Assembly (NCBI GenBank): GCA_000720805.1
Contig: JODI01000016.1
Coordinates: forward strand, 62,001-126,000
DNA: 64,000 nt
Direction of reading: 5' to 3'
Origin: Streptomyces violaceoruber
GTDB lineage: Bacteria > Actinomycetota > Actinomycetes > Streptomycetales > Streptomycetaceae
Shown here: positions 36,323 through 44,180 of the stretch, one piece after another
Layout of the letters: every line of letters begins with the position of its first letter
Position numbering within the stretch: the first letter of the stretch is position 1
Position numbers and translations under genes: made by a program
Notes under the pieces: generated by a model
The model's input: the letters and a program-made list of their open reading frames with translations, nothing else
Told to the model about the DNA's origin: nothing
Databases searched by the model: none

Positions 36323-37795
36323 ATGCGCAAGGCGCTCAGATGGCTGCTGACGCTCACGGTGCTCATAGGCACACTGAGCACGGCCGGAGCGGCCACCGCC
36401 GCCGAGGCGGAGGCCACCGGCACCACCAGCACCACCAGCACCACCAGCACCACCAGTACGACCACGGACATCAAGGACCGGCTGCTCGCCGTCCCGGGGA
36501 TGAGCCTGATCGAGGAGAAGCCGTACGCCGGTTACCGCTTCTTCGTCCTCAACTACGCCCAGCCCGTGGACCACCGGCACCCGTCCAAGAGCACGTTCCA
36601 GCAGCGGATCACCGTGCTGCACAAGGACGTCTCCCGCCCCACCGTCTTCTACACCGGCGGCTACAACGTCTCCACGAACCCCGGACGCCGCGAGCCGACG
36701 CAGATCGTGGACGGCAACCAGGTCTCCATGGAGTACCGCTTCTTCATGCCGTCCCGCCCCGCCCCGGCCGACTGGAGCAAGCTGGACATCTGGCAGGCCG
36801 CGAGCGACCAGCACCGTATCTTCAAGGCGCTGAAGGCCGTCTACACCAAGAAGTGGATCTCCACAGGCGGCTCCAAGGGCGGCATGACCGCCACGTACTA
36901 CGAGCGCTTCTACTCCCGTGACATGGACGGCGTCGTCGCCTACGTCGCCCCCAACGACGTCGTGAACGACGAGGACTCGGTCTACGACCGCTTCTTCACC
37001 ACCGTCGGCACCAAGGAGTGCCGCGACCGTCTGAACGCGGTGCAGCGCGAGGCCCTGGTGCGCCGGGAGGCCCTGGAGAAGAAGTACGGGGCGTACGCGG
37101 CCGAGAACGGCTACACCTTCGACACCATCGGCAGCCTGGACCGGGCCTACGAGGCCGTCGTCCTCGACTACGTCTGGGGCTTCTGGCAGTACAGCCTGCT
37201 GTCCGACTGCGACTCGGTCCCGGCGGACGCGAAGACCGCGACCGACGACGACATCTGGACCTCCGTCGACACGATCTCCGGGTTCTCCGCCTACACCGAC
37301 CAGGGCCTGGAGACCTACACGCCGTACTACTACCAGGCCGGCACCCAGCTGGGCGCGCCGACGATCCACTTCCCGTACATCGAGAAGAAGTACATCCGCT
37401 ACGGCTACCAGCCGCCCCGGAACTTCGTCCCGCGCTCCATCCCCATGAGGTTCCAGCCGTTCGCGATGCGCGACGTGGACACCTGGGTGAAGCACAACGC
37501 CCGCCGGATGCTCTTCGTGTACGGGCAGAACGACCCGTGGGGCGCGGAGCCGTTCCGTCTCGGCAAGGGCGCGAAGGACTCGTACGTCTTCACCGCCCCC
37601 GGCCTCAACCACGGGGCGAACGTGGCCGGTCTGGTCCCCGACCAGAAGGCGCTGGCCACCGCCAGGATCCTTCAGTGGGCCGGGGTGGCGTCCGCGTCCG
37701 TCCAGGCGGACCCGTCCTCCGCCAGGCCCCTGGCCCGGTTCGACGCCAAGCTGGACCGGCGTGACGTGGAGCGCGAGCCCGCCCTGCGGCCGTAA
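36323..37795 (+). CDS. Secreted S37-family (PS-10-like) tripeptidyl aminopeptidase
   Basis: This 490-residue exported serine peptidase has a signal peptide (RKALRWLLTLTVLIGTLSTAGAATAAEA), a threonine-serine repeat linker at residues about 32-48, and an alpha/beta-hydrolase domain. The nucleophile is the Ser of STGGSKGG near residue 190, the acid the Asp of YGQNDPWG, and the base the His of PGLNHGANVAG. The family includes the Streptomyces mobaraensis tripeptidyl aminopeptidase that processes secreted enzymes. A GGGGAGGG ribosome site precedes the ATG. It converges on a lipoprotein gene, with a 14-base-stem hairpin at the boundary. Confidence 0.92.
   Translation: MRKALRWLLTLTVLIGTLSTAGAATAAEAEATGTTSTTSTTSTTSTTTDIKDRLLAVPGMSLIEEKPYAGYRFFVLNYAQPVDHRHPSKSTFQQRITVLHKDVSRPTVFYTGGYNVSTNPGRREPTQIVDGNQVSMEYRFFMPSRPAPADWSKLDIWQAASDQHRIFKALKAVYTKKWISTGGSKGGMTATYYERFYSRDMDGVVAYVAPNDVVNDEDSVYDRFFTTVGTKECRDRLNAVQREALVRREALEKKYGAYAAENGYTFDTIGSLDRAYEAVVLDYVWGFWQYSLLSDCDSVPADAKTATDDDIWTSVDTISGFSAYTDQGLETYTPYYYQAGTQLGAPTIHFPYIEKKYIRYGYQPPRNFVPRSIPMRFQPFAMRDVDTWVKHNARRMLFVYGQNDPWGAEPFRLGKGAKDSYVFTAPGLNHGANVAGLVPDQKALATARILQWAGVASASVQADPSSARPLARFDAKLDRRDVEREPALRP
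36420..36462 (+). repeat. 9-base microsatellite (ACCACCAGC) in the peptidase gene
   Basis: About four in-frame copies of ACCACCAGC encode Thr-Thr-Ser repeats between the signal peptide and the catalytic domain. Confidence 0.85.
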
Positions 37796-37802
37796 TCCCG
37801 GT

Positions 37803-37852
37803 GCTGCGCCCGGCCGTTGATCCCTTCCAGGGTCACACCGGCCGGGCGCAGC
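37803..37852. terminator. Bidirectional hairpin with 14-base perfect stem
   Basis: GCTGCGCCCGGCCG (37803-37816) and its exact complement (37839-37852) enclose a 22-base loop. The right arm overlaps the last codons of the lipoprotein gene, so the stem is under dual constraint. It sits between two convergent genes. Confidence 0.75.
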
Positions 37853-38480
37853 CCACCGGCCGTTCGCCGCCGAGCTGGACGTACAGGGCCGTCGACAGCG
37901 GGCACTCGGCCCGCCCGGAGACGGCCTTCTCCACCTTGTACTGAGGTTGCTTCTCGCCTGTGCCGTCGCAGGCGGTCTCGCGGACCTGTCCGTCGCCCAG
38001 GCTGTAGACGCAGTCGCCGACGATGGTGCGGGGCCCGCCCCCGCCGCCCGGGTCGCCGGGATGCGGGGGTTCCAGGTTGCGCATGCAGGCGTAGCCCTGC
38101 GGTACGGCCCCGTCGCCGTCCTCGTCGGAGGCCGGGCGCTGCTCGCTGATGTGCAGCACGAAGTCGGTGGTCGCCGGGCAGGACGGGCCGCCGGTCACCG
38201 TGCCGTCGTGCCGCGCCACCACACGGGCCGCCGCCCGCTCGCTGGTGCAGGGGACCTCGGTGAAACTGGTCGTCCCGAAGGAACTGCACTCGTCGACCGC
38301 GAGGAACACCGCCCCGAATGCGGAAGGCCGGTCCGGAGCCACCGTCGACGCCCCGCCCCCCAGCCGGCCGTCCTCCTCGGTACCTCCCGCACCGGACTGC
38401 TGACACCCCGTCAGAAGAACGGTGAGCGCCGTCAAGGCCGCGCACATCACCCTCACGGACCGTCGCTCGCGCATCGTCAT
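37833..38480 (-). CDS. Lipoprotein with four or more cysteines (LppU-like)
   Basis: This 215-residue protein has a lipoprotein signal (RRSVRVMCAALTALTVLLTGC) with lipobox LLTGC and a low-complexity Gly/Glu linker. Its mature domain has two repeated halves, each with a DECSSF / GDCVYS type cysteine, paired cysteines (VPCTSE, ETACDGT) and a C-terminal VGCARPV, the layout of the LppU/SCO3897-like family of surface proteins of unknown function. Starts at 38480 and 38474 are both plausible. It is upstream of nothing obvious on this strand apart from the convergent peptidase. Confidence 0.72.
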   Translation of the reverse strand: MTMRERRSVRVMCAALTALTVLLTGCQQSGAGGTEEDGRLGGGASTVAPDRPSAFGAVFLAVDECSSFGTTSFTEVPCTSERAAARVVARHDGTVTGGPSCPATTDFVLHISEQRPASDEDGDGAVPQGYACMRNLEPPHPGDPGGGGGPRTIVGDCVYSLGDGQVRETACDGTGEKQPQYKVEKAVSGRAECPLSTALYVQLGGERPVGCARPV

Positions 38481-38614
38481 CCCCGGGCACCCCCGCCCAG
38501 CGTGACCTGCCACGGCGGGCCCACGCCAGGCGTGTGGGGTGCTTTGCGCCTTTTGGCGGTGGTGCGCCGGTTGCGTGACGTACGGGGACTACGCAGGGGG
38601 ACCGGGTCCGGGGA

Positions 38615-40438
38615 CTACGACGGGTACGACAGCCCGTACCCGACCGGATAGAGCACCCGCGCCGGATCGTCCGCCCGCTGCACCGGCACCGGCAGTTTCC
38701 CGCGCGGCCGGACCCGCCCCGCGATCACCCGCGCCGCCGCCCGCAGTTCGACGTCGGTCCAGGAGTAGGCCGCCAGGAACGCCGGTGCGGTGGGCAGCTG
38801 GGCCACGTCGTACGGGTTGCGGATCGCCACCGCCACCACCGGCTTCCCGGTCGCCACCAGCTGCTCGACCAGCGTTCTCTGAGTGCTGCTCGCGGTGACG
38901 TTGTACGTCCCGACGACCACCGCGTCCGCGTCCCGGGCCGCCGCGACCGCCCTGGCGACGGTGGCGGCGGAGGGTGCCGTGCCGGTCGGGAGCGCGGTGG
39001 CGGTGAAGCCGAGTTCGGTGAGCGCGCCCGCGAGCACCCCGGTGGGCGGCCCGGTCGTCCCCGACGGCGAGGCGGGATCCGCGCCGACGACGAGCACCCT
39101 GGGCGTACGGCGGCGGGAGAGCGGCAGCACCTGGCCCTTGTTGGCCAGCAACGTCGTCGTCCGCTCGGCGACCCGGTCGGCCGCCGCCAGGTGCGCCCCG
39201 GTCCCGACCGTGCGCGTGACCCCGGCCTGGCTGACGTACGGCTTCTCGAACAGCCGCAGCCTCGCCTTCAGCCGCAGGATGCGCAGGATCGATTCGTCGA
39301 GCCGTTCCTCGGTCAGCTCACCGTCCCGTACGGCCTTCAGGACCGCGTTCCACGCCACGTCCAGGGACGGCGGGTTGAGGAGCTGGTCCACGCCGGCCTT
39401 GAGCGCGAGCACGGGTACCCGGTCGTCGCCGTACTTGGTGCGCACGCCCTCCATGCCGAGCGAGTCGGTCACCACGACCCCGTCGTAGCCGAGTTCGCCG
39501 CGCAGGATGCCGGTGAGGATCGGGTGGGAGAGGGTCGCCGGGTCGCCGGAGTCGTCGAGGGCCGGGAACTGGAGGTGCGCGGTCATGATCGAGTCGATGC
39601 CGGCGCGGATGGCGGCCCGGAACGGGACGGCGTCCAGCTTCTCCCACACCTCCCGGCTGTGGGTGATGACCGGGAAGCCGTAGTGGCTGTCGACGGCGGT
39701 GTCGCCGTGCCCCGGGAAGTGCTTGGCGGTCGCGGCGACCCGCGCGCCCTGGTACCCGGCGACCTCCGCTGCCACCAGGCCCGCCACCGCGTCCGGTTCG
39801 GCGCCGAAGGAGCGCACACCGATGACCGGGTTGGCCGGGTTGACGTTCACGTCGGCGACGGGGGAGTAGTTCTGCCGGATGCCGAGCGCCGCCAGCTCCT
39901 GGCCCGCGATGCGGCCGAGCGTGCGGGCGTCCGTGCGCGAGCCGCCCGCACCGATCGCCATCGCGCCCGGGAAGAGGGTCGCGGGCTCGCCGACCCGGCA
40001 CACGATCCCGTGCTCCTGGTCGGTCGAGATGAGCACCGGCAGCCCGCGCGGCTGCTCCAGGGACGCCTGCTGGATCCCGTTGGAGAGGCCGGCGATCTGG
40101 TGCGGATCCCGGGTGTTGTGCGCCCAGGTGAAGTAGATGATCCCGCCGACCCGGTACTTCGCGACCAGCTCGGCGGCCGTGCGGACGCCGATCTCCTTGA
40201 GGTTGGCGTCGATGTCGGCCTGGTCGGGGGCGGTGGCCGAATGGCCGTACACCCGCATCACGAAGAGCTGGCCGACCTTCTCCTCCAGCGTCATGCGGGA
40301 GACAAGCGCGCGGAGCTTCTTGTCGTCGGGGGTGGCGGCGTGGGCGGGGCCGCCGGTCGCCACAGTCGCGGTGAGGCCTGTGGTGACGCCTGCGGTGAGG
40401 GCTGCGGTGGCGGTGAGAAAGGTGCGTCTGGAGGGCAC
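38615..40438 (-). CDS. Secreted GH3 beta-N-acetylhexosaminidase (NagZ-like)
   Basis: This 607-residue exported glycosidase has a Tat-type start (SRRTFLTATAALTAG) and a GH3 catalytic barrel with the NagZ fingerprint KHFPGHGDT (catalytic His on a loop) and the nucleophile Asp in VVTDSLGMEGV, plus a second alpha/beta sandwich domain. It should remove GlcNAc from peptidoglycan fragments or chito-oligosaccharides. The GTG at 40438 follows GGAAGGAG by six bases. A consensus promoter and a two-arm operator lie immediately upstream, and the gene is monocistronic on sequence evidence. Confidence 0.93.
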   Translation of the reverse strand: MPSRRTFLTATAALTAGVTTGLTATVATGGPAHAATPDDKKLRALVSRMTLEEKVGQLFVMRVYGHSATAPDQADIDANLKEIGVRTAAELVAKYRVGGIIYFTWAHNTRDPHQIAGLSNGIQQASLEQPRGLPVLISTDQEHGIVCRVGEPATLFPGAMAIGAGGSRTDARTLGRIAGQELAALGIRQNYSPVADVNVNPANPVIGVRSFGAEPDAVAGLVAAEVAGYQGARVAATAKHFPGHGDTAVDSHYGFPVITHSREVWEKLDAVPFRAAIRAGIDSIMTAHLQFPALDDSGDPATLSHPILTGILRGELGYDGVVVTDSLGMEGVRTKYGDDRVPVLALKAGVDQLLNPPSLDVAWNAVLKAVRDGELTEERLDESILRILRLKARLRLFEKPYVSQAGVTRTVGTGAHLAAADRVAERTTTLLANKGQVLPLSRRRTPRVLVVGADPASPSGTTGPPTGVLAGALTELGFTATALPTGTAPSAATVARAVAAARDADAVVVGTYNVTASSTQRTLVEQLVATGKPVVAVAIRNPYDVAQLPTAPAFLAAYSWTDVELRAAARVIAGRVRPRGKLPVPVQRADDPARVLYPVGYGLSYPS

Positions 40439-40465
40439 GTGCGCTCCTTCCGAAGTCCATTGAAG

Positions 40466-40502
40466 GAAACTTCCGAGGAGCCAGCAATATCCGGGAAGTT
40501 TC
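40466..40502. promoter_or_regulatory. Two-arm operator of the GH3 gene
   Basis: GAAACTTCC (reading the minus strand, 40494-40502) and its exact complement at 40466-40474 have centres 28 bases apart. One arm lies in the promoter spacer and the other just downstream of the expected start of transcription, so a bound repressor would block the promoter. The GAA-TTC character fits RpiR/MurR-type regulators of amino-sugar genes; no regulator gene is adjacent. Confidence 0.6.
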
Positions 40503-40512
40503 TGCCAGTCAA
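40484..40512 (-). promoter_or_regulatory. Vegetative-type promoter of the GH3 gene
   Basis: On the minus strand TTGACT (40507-40512) and TATTGC (40484-40489) are separated by 17 bases. Expected start of transcription is about 40477, giving a leader of roughly 40 bases. Confidence 0.65.
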
Positions 40513-40832
40513 GGGAGCGCACGGGGGGAGCGCAGAGGAGCACGGAGGGGCCGCCATCGGCGCAGTGGAGGGGGGCGCGCCGATGACGGCATGCTGCCGG
40601 CCGCGGCACGGCGGAGAGGGTGGGTCAGCGTTCGCAGCCAGCAGCGAGGCCGACACCGCACCACGGTGACTCTCCGACAGCTTGCGGCTTGGACGCGCGG
40701 GAGAGGGGCGGGGTTCCCGGCCGGGGCCCGATTCCCGGAAGTCGGGACGCCCGGGACCAGTGGGCTCAACGGGGCATCCCGGGCGGGTCCGGGGGCCTGT
40801 CGAGCCCGTCGGCGTATGCGTACCGTCGGCTC

Positions 40833-41099
40833 ATGGACCAGCTTCTGCCGCTCCTGATCATTCTCGCCGCGCTCACCGTCGTCCTGGGCCTGTTCGTGTG
40901 GCTGGCCCGGCACATCCGCCGCCGGGGAACGGGCGGCGGGGCGCTGCGCGGGGCGATGGCGGCCTACGACGAGGCGTTCCACGGCACGGCGGCGGACTCG
41001 TACTACGAGATCCAGGTCCAGCAGGACCGCAAGGCGCCGTTGCCGGACGACCGGTGGCGGCTGCGGGGCCCACGTGGGCGGCGTCCGCGGGCGCGCTGA
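40833..41099 (+). CDS. Small single-span membrane protein
   Basis: This 88-residue protein has one N-terminal membrane segment (LLPLLIILAALTVVLGLFVWL), a basic stop-transfer RHIRRR, and a charged cytoplasmic tail ending in an Arg-rich GRRPRAR. The ATG at 40833 is chosen because it places the membrane helix at the N-terminus; no ribosome site is obvious and a TATGCGT hexamer 15 bases upstream hints at leaderless expression. I do not recognise a family. It converges on the MBL-hydrolase gene. Confidence 0.6.
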   Translation: MDQLLPLLIILAALTVVLGLFVWLARHIRRRGTGGGALRGAMAAYDEAFHGTAADSYYEIQVQQDRKAPLPDDRWRLRGPRGRRPRAR

Positions 41100-41145
41100 G
41101 GGGCGCCGTGGTCGCCTCCGGCCGTGAGGTGCCGGCGGGCGCCGT

Positions 41146-41916
41146 TCAGTTCAGTTGGACGCGGTCGCCCAGTCCCGCCGCGCTGAAGGCGTCCACCAAC
41201 TCGCCCCGGCCCTCGGTGAAGTGGGCCCAGCTGTCGAAGTGGACGGGGACGATCCGGCGTGCGCCGAGGATGCGGGCGGCTTCGGCGGCCTGCGCGCTGT
41301 CCAGAGTGAGCAGCGCGCCGTCGAGGGCGGGGGTGCGGGCGGCGCCGGCGAACAGGACGGCGGTGTCCACCGGGCGGAAGCGCTCGGCGATCCGCTCGAC
41401 GAGATCCAGCGAGGCGTTGTCACCGCTGACGTACACCGTGGGCAGGGCGTCCCCGGTCAGGACGAAACCGACGACCTCCCCGACGACCGGCTCGCAGCCC
41501 TCGGGTCCGTGCCGGGCCGGCACCCCCGTCACGGTCACGGTGCCGCCGTCGGGGCGGTCCAGGTCCACGGAGTCCCAGGGGGCGAGGCCCCGGGCGGTGC
41601 CGCCCAGGCGGTCCGCGCCGCTGGAGGTGGTGAGGGTCAGCGGGACTTCGGCGAGCAGGGCCCGTCCGGAGCGGTCGAGATTGTCCGGGTGCTGGTCGTG
41701 GGAGAGCAGGACCGCGTCGACGCGGCCGAGGTCGGCGGGGGCGGCCGAGGCGGGGGCCGTCTTGGTGAGGGCGCGGCCGTTGCCCAGGGGGTAGTCGCCG
41801 GGGCTGTCGAACGTCGGGTCGGTGAGGAAGCGCAGCCCGCCGTACTCGATGAGAGCGGTCGGGCCGCCGAAGACCCGGACGGGGATCTGGTCGCTGGTCG
41901 TGCCCATACCGGTCAT
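41146..41916 (-). CDS. MBL-fold metal-dependent hydrolase (UlaG-like)
   Basis: This 256-residue cytoplasmic protein has the UlaG-type metallo-beta-lactamase fold: GPTALIEYGGLRFLTDPTFD at the N-terminus, the metal motif LLSHDQHPDNLD, HGPEG near the middle and a terminal VPVHFDSWAHF. The ATG at 41916 is preceded by GAGGTG at nine bases; 41907 is an alternative. It is divergent from a CGNR zinc-finger regulator with two identical-geometry inverted repeats between them, so its expression is probably controlled by that protein. Substrate unknown. Confidence 0.87.
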   Translation of the reverse strand: MTGMGTTSDQIPVRVFGGPTALIEYGGLRFLTDPTFDSPGDYPLGNGRALTKTAPASAAPADLGRVDAVLLSHDQHPDNLDRSGRALLAEVPLTLTTSSGADRLGGTARGLAPWDSVDLDRPDGGTVTVTGVPARHGPEGCEPVVGEVVGFVLTGDALPTVYVSGDNASLDLVERIAERFRPVDTAVLFAGAARTPALDGALLTLDSAQAAEAARILGARRIVPVHFDSWAHFTEGRGELVDAFSAAGLGDRVQLN

Positions 41917-41929
41917 GACAACAAGCACC

Positions 41930-41957
41930 TCACGGTTAAGGGATTCGATATCCGTGA
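41930..41957. promoter_or_regulatory. TCACGG-N16-CCGTGA operator A
   Basis: TCACGG (41930-41935) and CCGTGA (41952-41957) form an inverted repeat with a 16-base spacer, extended to CCTCACGG/CCGTGAGG. It starts 14 bases before the MBL-hydrolase ATG. Confidence 0.75.
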
Positions 41958-41970
41958 GGTTAGGCGTTTG

Positions 41971-41998
41971 TCACGGACAAAGGCAAGCGATACCGTGA
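41971..41998. promoter_or_regulatory. TCACGG-N16-CCGTGA operator B, overlapping a promoter
   Basis: TCACGG (41971-41976) and CCGTGA (41993-41998) repeat operator A with the same 16-base spacer. The halves overlap a TTGTCA (41968-41973) and TACCGT (41991-41996) -35/-10 pair with a 17-base spacer, which would start a leaderless CGNR message at about 42004. Confidence 0.75.
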
Positions 41999-42003
41999 GA
42001 ATC

Positions 42004-42615
42004 GTGAAACAGACCGCGACCGCCGAGTCCGAGCCCGAGTCCGTGCCGGCTCCGGTGCCGGGTGCGGAGCAGTACCCCGCCCTCGACTTCGCCAACAGCG
42101 CGATCGCCCTGCCCGGCGGCCGGTTCCTCGACTTCCTCGACACGCCGCAGGCCGCGACGCGGTGGCTGGCCGAGCGCGGGCTCGCCCCGGCGGACGCGGG
42201 GCTGCAGGAGGTGTGCGCGGGCCGATTGCGGTCCCTGCGCGAGGAGGTCAGGTCACTGCTCGCGGCCGAGGTCGCTGGGCAGCCCGCTCCGTCCGGGGCA
42301 CTGGCCGCCGTCAACGCCGCGCTGGCCCGGGTCCCCACGGCCGCCCTGCTGCACTGGGACCCGGCCCGCGGCCTGCACCGAGTCGCCCCGCACCCCACCG
42401 ACCAGATCGTCGACCACGCCCTCGCGGCCCTCGCCTCGGGCGCCGCCGACCTGCTCACCGGCCCCGACGCCGAACGCCTGGCCGCCTGCGGCTCCGCCCC
42501 GTGCAACCGCTATCTGCTCCGCGCGGGGCGCCGCCACTGGTGTTCCGTCCGCTGCGGCGACCGCGCCCGCGCGGCCCGCGCCTACGCCCGACGCACCGGC
42601 GTCACGGCCGACTGA
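42004..42615 (+). CDS. CGNR zinc-finger transcriptional regulator (ABATE domain)
   Basis: This 203-residue protein has an N-terminal ABATE-type domain (YPALDFANSAIALPGGRFLDFL... W) and a C-terminal CGNR zinc finger: a Cys pair in CGSAPCNRYLL and a second in HWCSVRCGDRARAARAYARR, with CGDR in place of CGNR. Such proteins are predicted stress-linked transcription factors with little experimental data. The GTG at 42004 lies six bases after operator B and at the predicted transcription start, suggesting a leaderless, autoregulated gene. Its likely partner target is the divergent MBL hydrolase. Confidence 0.88.
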   Translation: MKQTATAESEPESVPAPVPGAEQYPALDFANSAIALPGGRFLDFLDTPQAATRWLAERGLAPADAGLQEVCAGRLRSLREEVRSLLAAEVAGQPAPSGALAAVNAALARVPTAALLHWDPARGLHRVAPHPTDQIVDHALAALASGAADLLTGPDAERLAACGSAPCNRYLLRAGRRHWCSVRCGDRARAARAYARRTGVTAD

Positions 42616-42998
42616 GACTCACCCCGGCGCCCGGCGGCCTCGGCCGGACGCGGAAGCCCCGGCGGCCCCGCGACCGTCGGACGACGGGTCGTCGACCGCC
42701 TCCAGACGCTCGGCCGCCCCACCTGAGCGACTGTCCGGTCGGTACGGTCCGCTCCCGCCGGCGGCAGGGACTGGCGGCCTGGCTGTTCGCGCTGGCCCCG
42801 GCAGCTTCGGTCGGGCGGGGAACAACAGCGCCACCTGGCGCACCCGGCCGAGCGAGGAACACCTCGCTCACCCGGCGCACTCGGCCGCCCAGGGAAGACC
42901 CTCGCCCCGGCACCCCGCACCACCCCGCACCCCGGCCGACCGGGGAACACCCGGCCCCGCATCCCGGCCGACCGAGGAGGATCTCGCCCCCGAACCCC
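42616..42998. other. Gene-free, repeat-rich gap
   Basis: No supportable gene lies in these 383 bases. The right half carries four to five degenerate copies of a 28-base unit. Confidence 0.6.
42805..42988. repeat. Degenerate 28-base repeats (CGGCCGA-CG-GGAA)
   Basis: Copies starting near 42841, 42878, 42928 and 42960 share CCCGGCCGACCG-GGAAC/GG followed by CTCGC; a weaker copy lies at 42805. Spacing is irregular (32-50 bases), so this is not a CRISPR array. Confidence 0.55.
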
Positions 42999-43799
42999 TC
43001 AGGCGGACTCGTTGAGCAGCCGGGCCAGGTGGTCGCGCCCGGCGCCCAGCAGGTCGGGCAGCGGGGCCGCCGCCTCGTACCACCGCTTCTCGTACTCCCA
43101 GCACAGCCAGCCGTCCCAGCCGTGCCGGGAGAGGACCTCCACGCACTCGGCGAGCGGCAGCACCCCGGCGCCGAGGGCCAGCGGGGTCTTGTCCTCGGCC
43201 GAGGCGATGTCCTTGACCTGGACGTATCCGAGATACGGGGACAGGGCCGCGTAGGTGTCCGAGGGTTGCTCGCCGCCCAGCCAGGTGTGCATGACGTCCC
43301 ACAGCGAGCCGACCTGACGGTGGCCGACCAGGCCCAGCACACGGATCGCGTCGGCGCCGGTGCGGTGCGAGTCGTGGGTCTCCAGCAGGATCCGTACGCC
43401 GAGGTCGGCGGCGTACTCGGCGGCCGTCCCCAGCCGCCGCGCGGCGGCCGCGTCGGCCTCCTCCCGGCTCTGTTCGGTGCCGCCGCCGGGGAAGACCCGC
43501 ACGTAGGGCGCCCCGAGGTCGCGGGCGAGGTCGAGGAGCCGGCGGACCTCCTCGATCACCGGTTCGTCCTCACCCGGCGCGGCCACCCGCGCGTACCCGG
43601 CGAGGCCCAGCACCTCCACCCCGGCCGCCTTGAACTCGGCTGCCGCCTCGGTCCGTCGGTCGAGGTCGAGGCCGGGATGCACCGGTTCCTCCGGATGGGC
43701 ACGCAGTTCGACGCCGTGATAGCCGTACGTGGTCGCGAGACGCAGCACGTCGGGGAGGGGGAGGCCGGGGACGCCGAGGGTGGAGAACGCCAGTTTCAT
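42999..43799 (-). CDS. Sugar phosphate isomerase/epimerase-like TIM-barrel protein
   Basis: This 266-residue protein belongs to the AP-endonuclease-2/xylose-isomerase-like barrel family. The order is MKLAFSTLGVPGLPL, GYHGVELR, ILLETHDSH (metal Glu and His), GSLWDVMHTWLGG (metal Asp and His) and YVQVKDI near the C-terminal metal site. AGGAA precedes the ATG by four bases. It is transcribed in the same direction as the LacI gene beyond a gene remnant, and a second family member lies in the divergent operon, so it may belong to the same catabolic unit. Substrate unknown. Confidence 0.87.
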   Translation of the reverse strand: MKLAFSTLGVPGLPLPDVLRLATTYGYHGVELRAHPEEPVHPGLDLDRRTEAAAEFKAAGVEVLGLAGYARVAAPGEDEPVIEEVRRLLDLARDLGAPYVRVFPGGGTEQSREEADAAAARRLGTAAEYAADLGVRILLETHDSHRTGADAIRVLGLVGHRQVGSLWDVMHTWLGGEQPSDTYAALSPYLGYVQVKDIASAEDKTPLALGAGVLPLAECVEVLSRHGWDGWLCWEYEKRWYEAAAPLPDLLGAGRDHLARLLNESA

Positions 43800-43911
43800 G
43801 ATTCCTACTGTTCCTCGCGGGTCGGCTGGGGTCCAGACGGGGGGCGGTACGTGTCGGTCCCGTCCGTCCGGTTCCCGTCCCTGCTTCACCCGTGCCCTGA
43901 AGATCGGCCGG

Positions 43912-44097
43912 TCATTCGTCCCCGCCCTGCGCGCGGTGCAGATCCAGCCGCCAGTCCTGCCCCGTGAGGTCCTTGCCGAACGAGCGGTGGGGCTTCTCGG
44001 CGACGAGGGCGAAGCCGTGGCGCTGGTAGATGCGGCGGGCGGCGCCGAGGATGCCGTTGGTCCACAGGACGACCTCGCGGTCCGGCTCCGCCGGACC
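43912..44097 (-). pseudogene. Fragment of a GNAT acetyltransferase C-terminus
   Basis: The frame ending at 43912 encodes [38 protein letters not shown] and TGQDWRLDL, the typical C-terminus of MarR-GNAT fusion acetyltransferases. Upstream in frame there is a stop (44098-44100) and no start codon, and the acetyl-CoA binding region is missing. It is therefore a remnant of about 60 codons left after deletion, with paired hairpins at the break. Confidence 0.8.
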
Positions 44098-44121
44098 TCA
44101 ATCCGCGACGCTCCGCGTCGC
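44079..44121. repeat. Two adjacent hairpins with the same TCC loop
   Basis: GGTCCGGC-TCC-GCCGGACC (44079-44097) and GCGACGC-TCC-GCGTCGC (44105-44121) are perfect stems of eight and seven bases, seven bases apart, at the upstream break of the acetyltransferase fragment. Confidence 0.8.
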
Positions 44122-44180
44122 CACAGTCAGATTCGCTTCACCGGTGCGGCGTCCGGTCGTCCTACGCTCGACCAACGCTG

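Larger units (their letters stand above)
40439..40832. other. Non-coding gap with GH3 control region
   Basis: The first 75 bases hold the GH3 promoter and operator. The rest, to the small membrane protein, is GC-rich with no supportable gene or strong hairpin. Confidence 0.6.
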
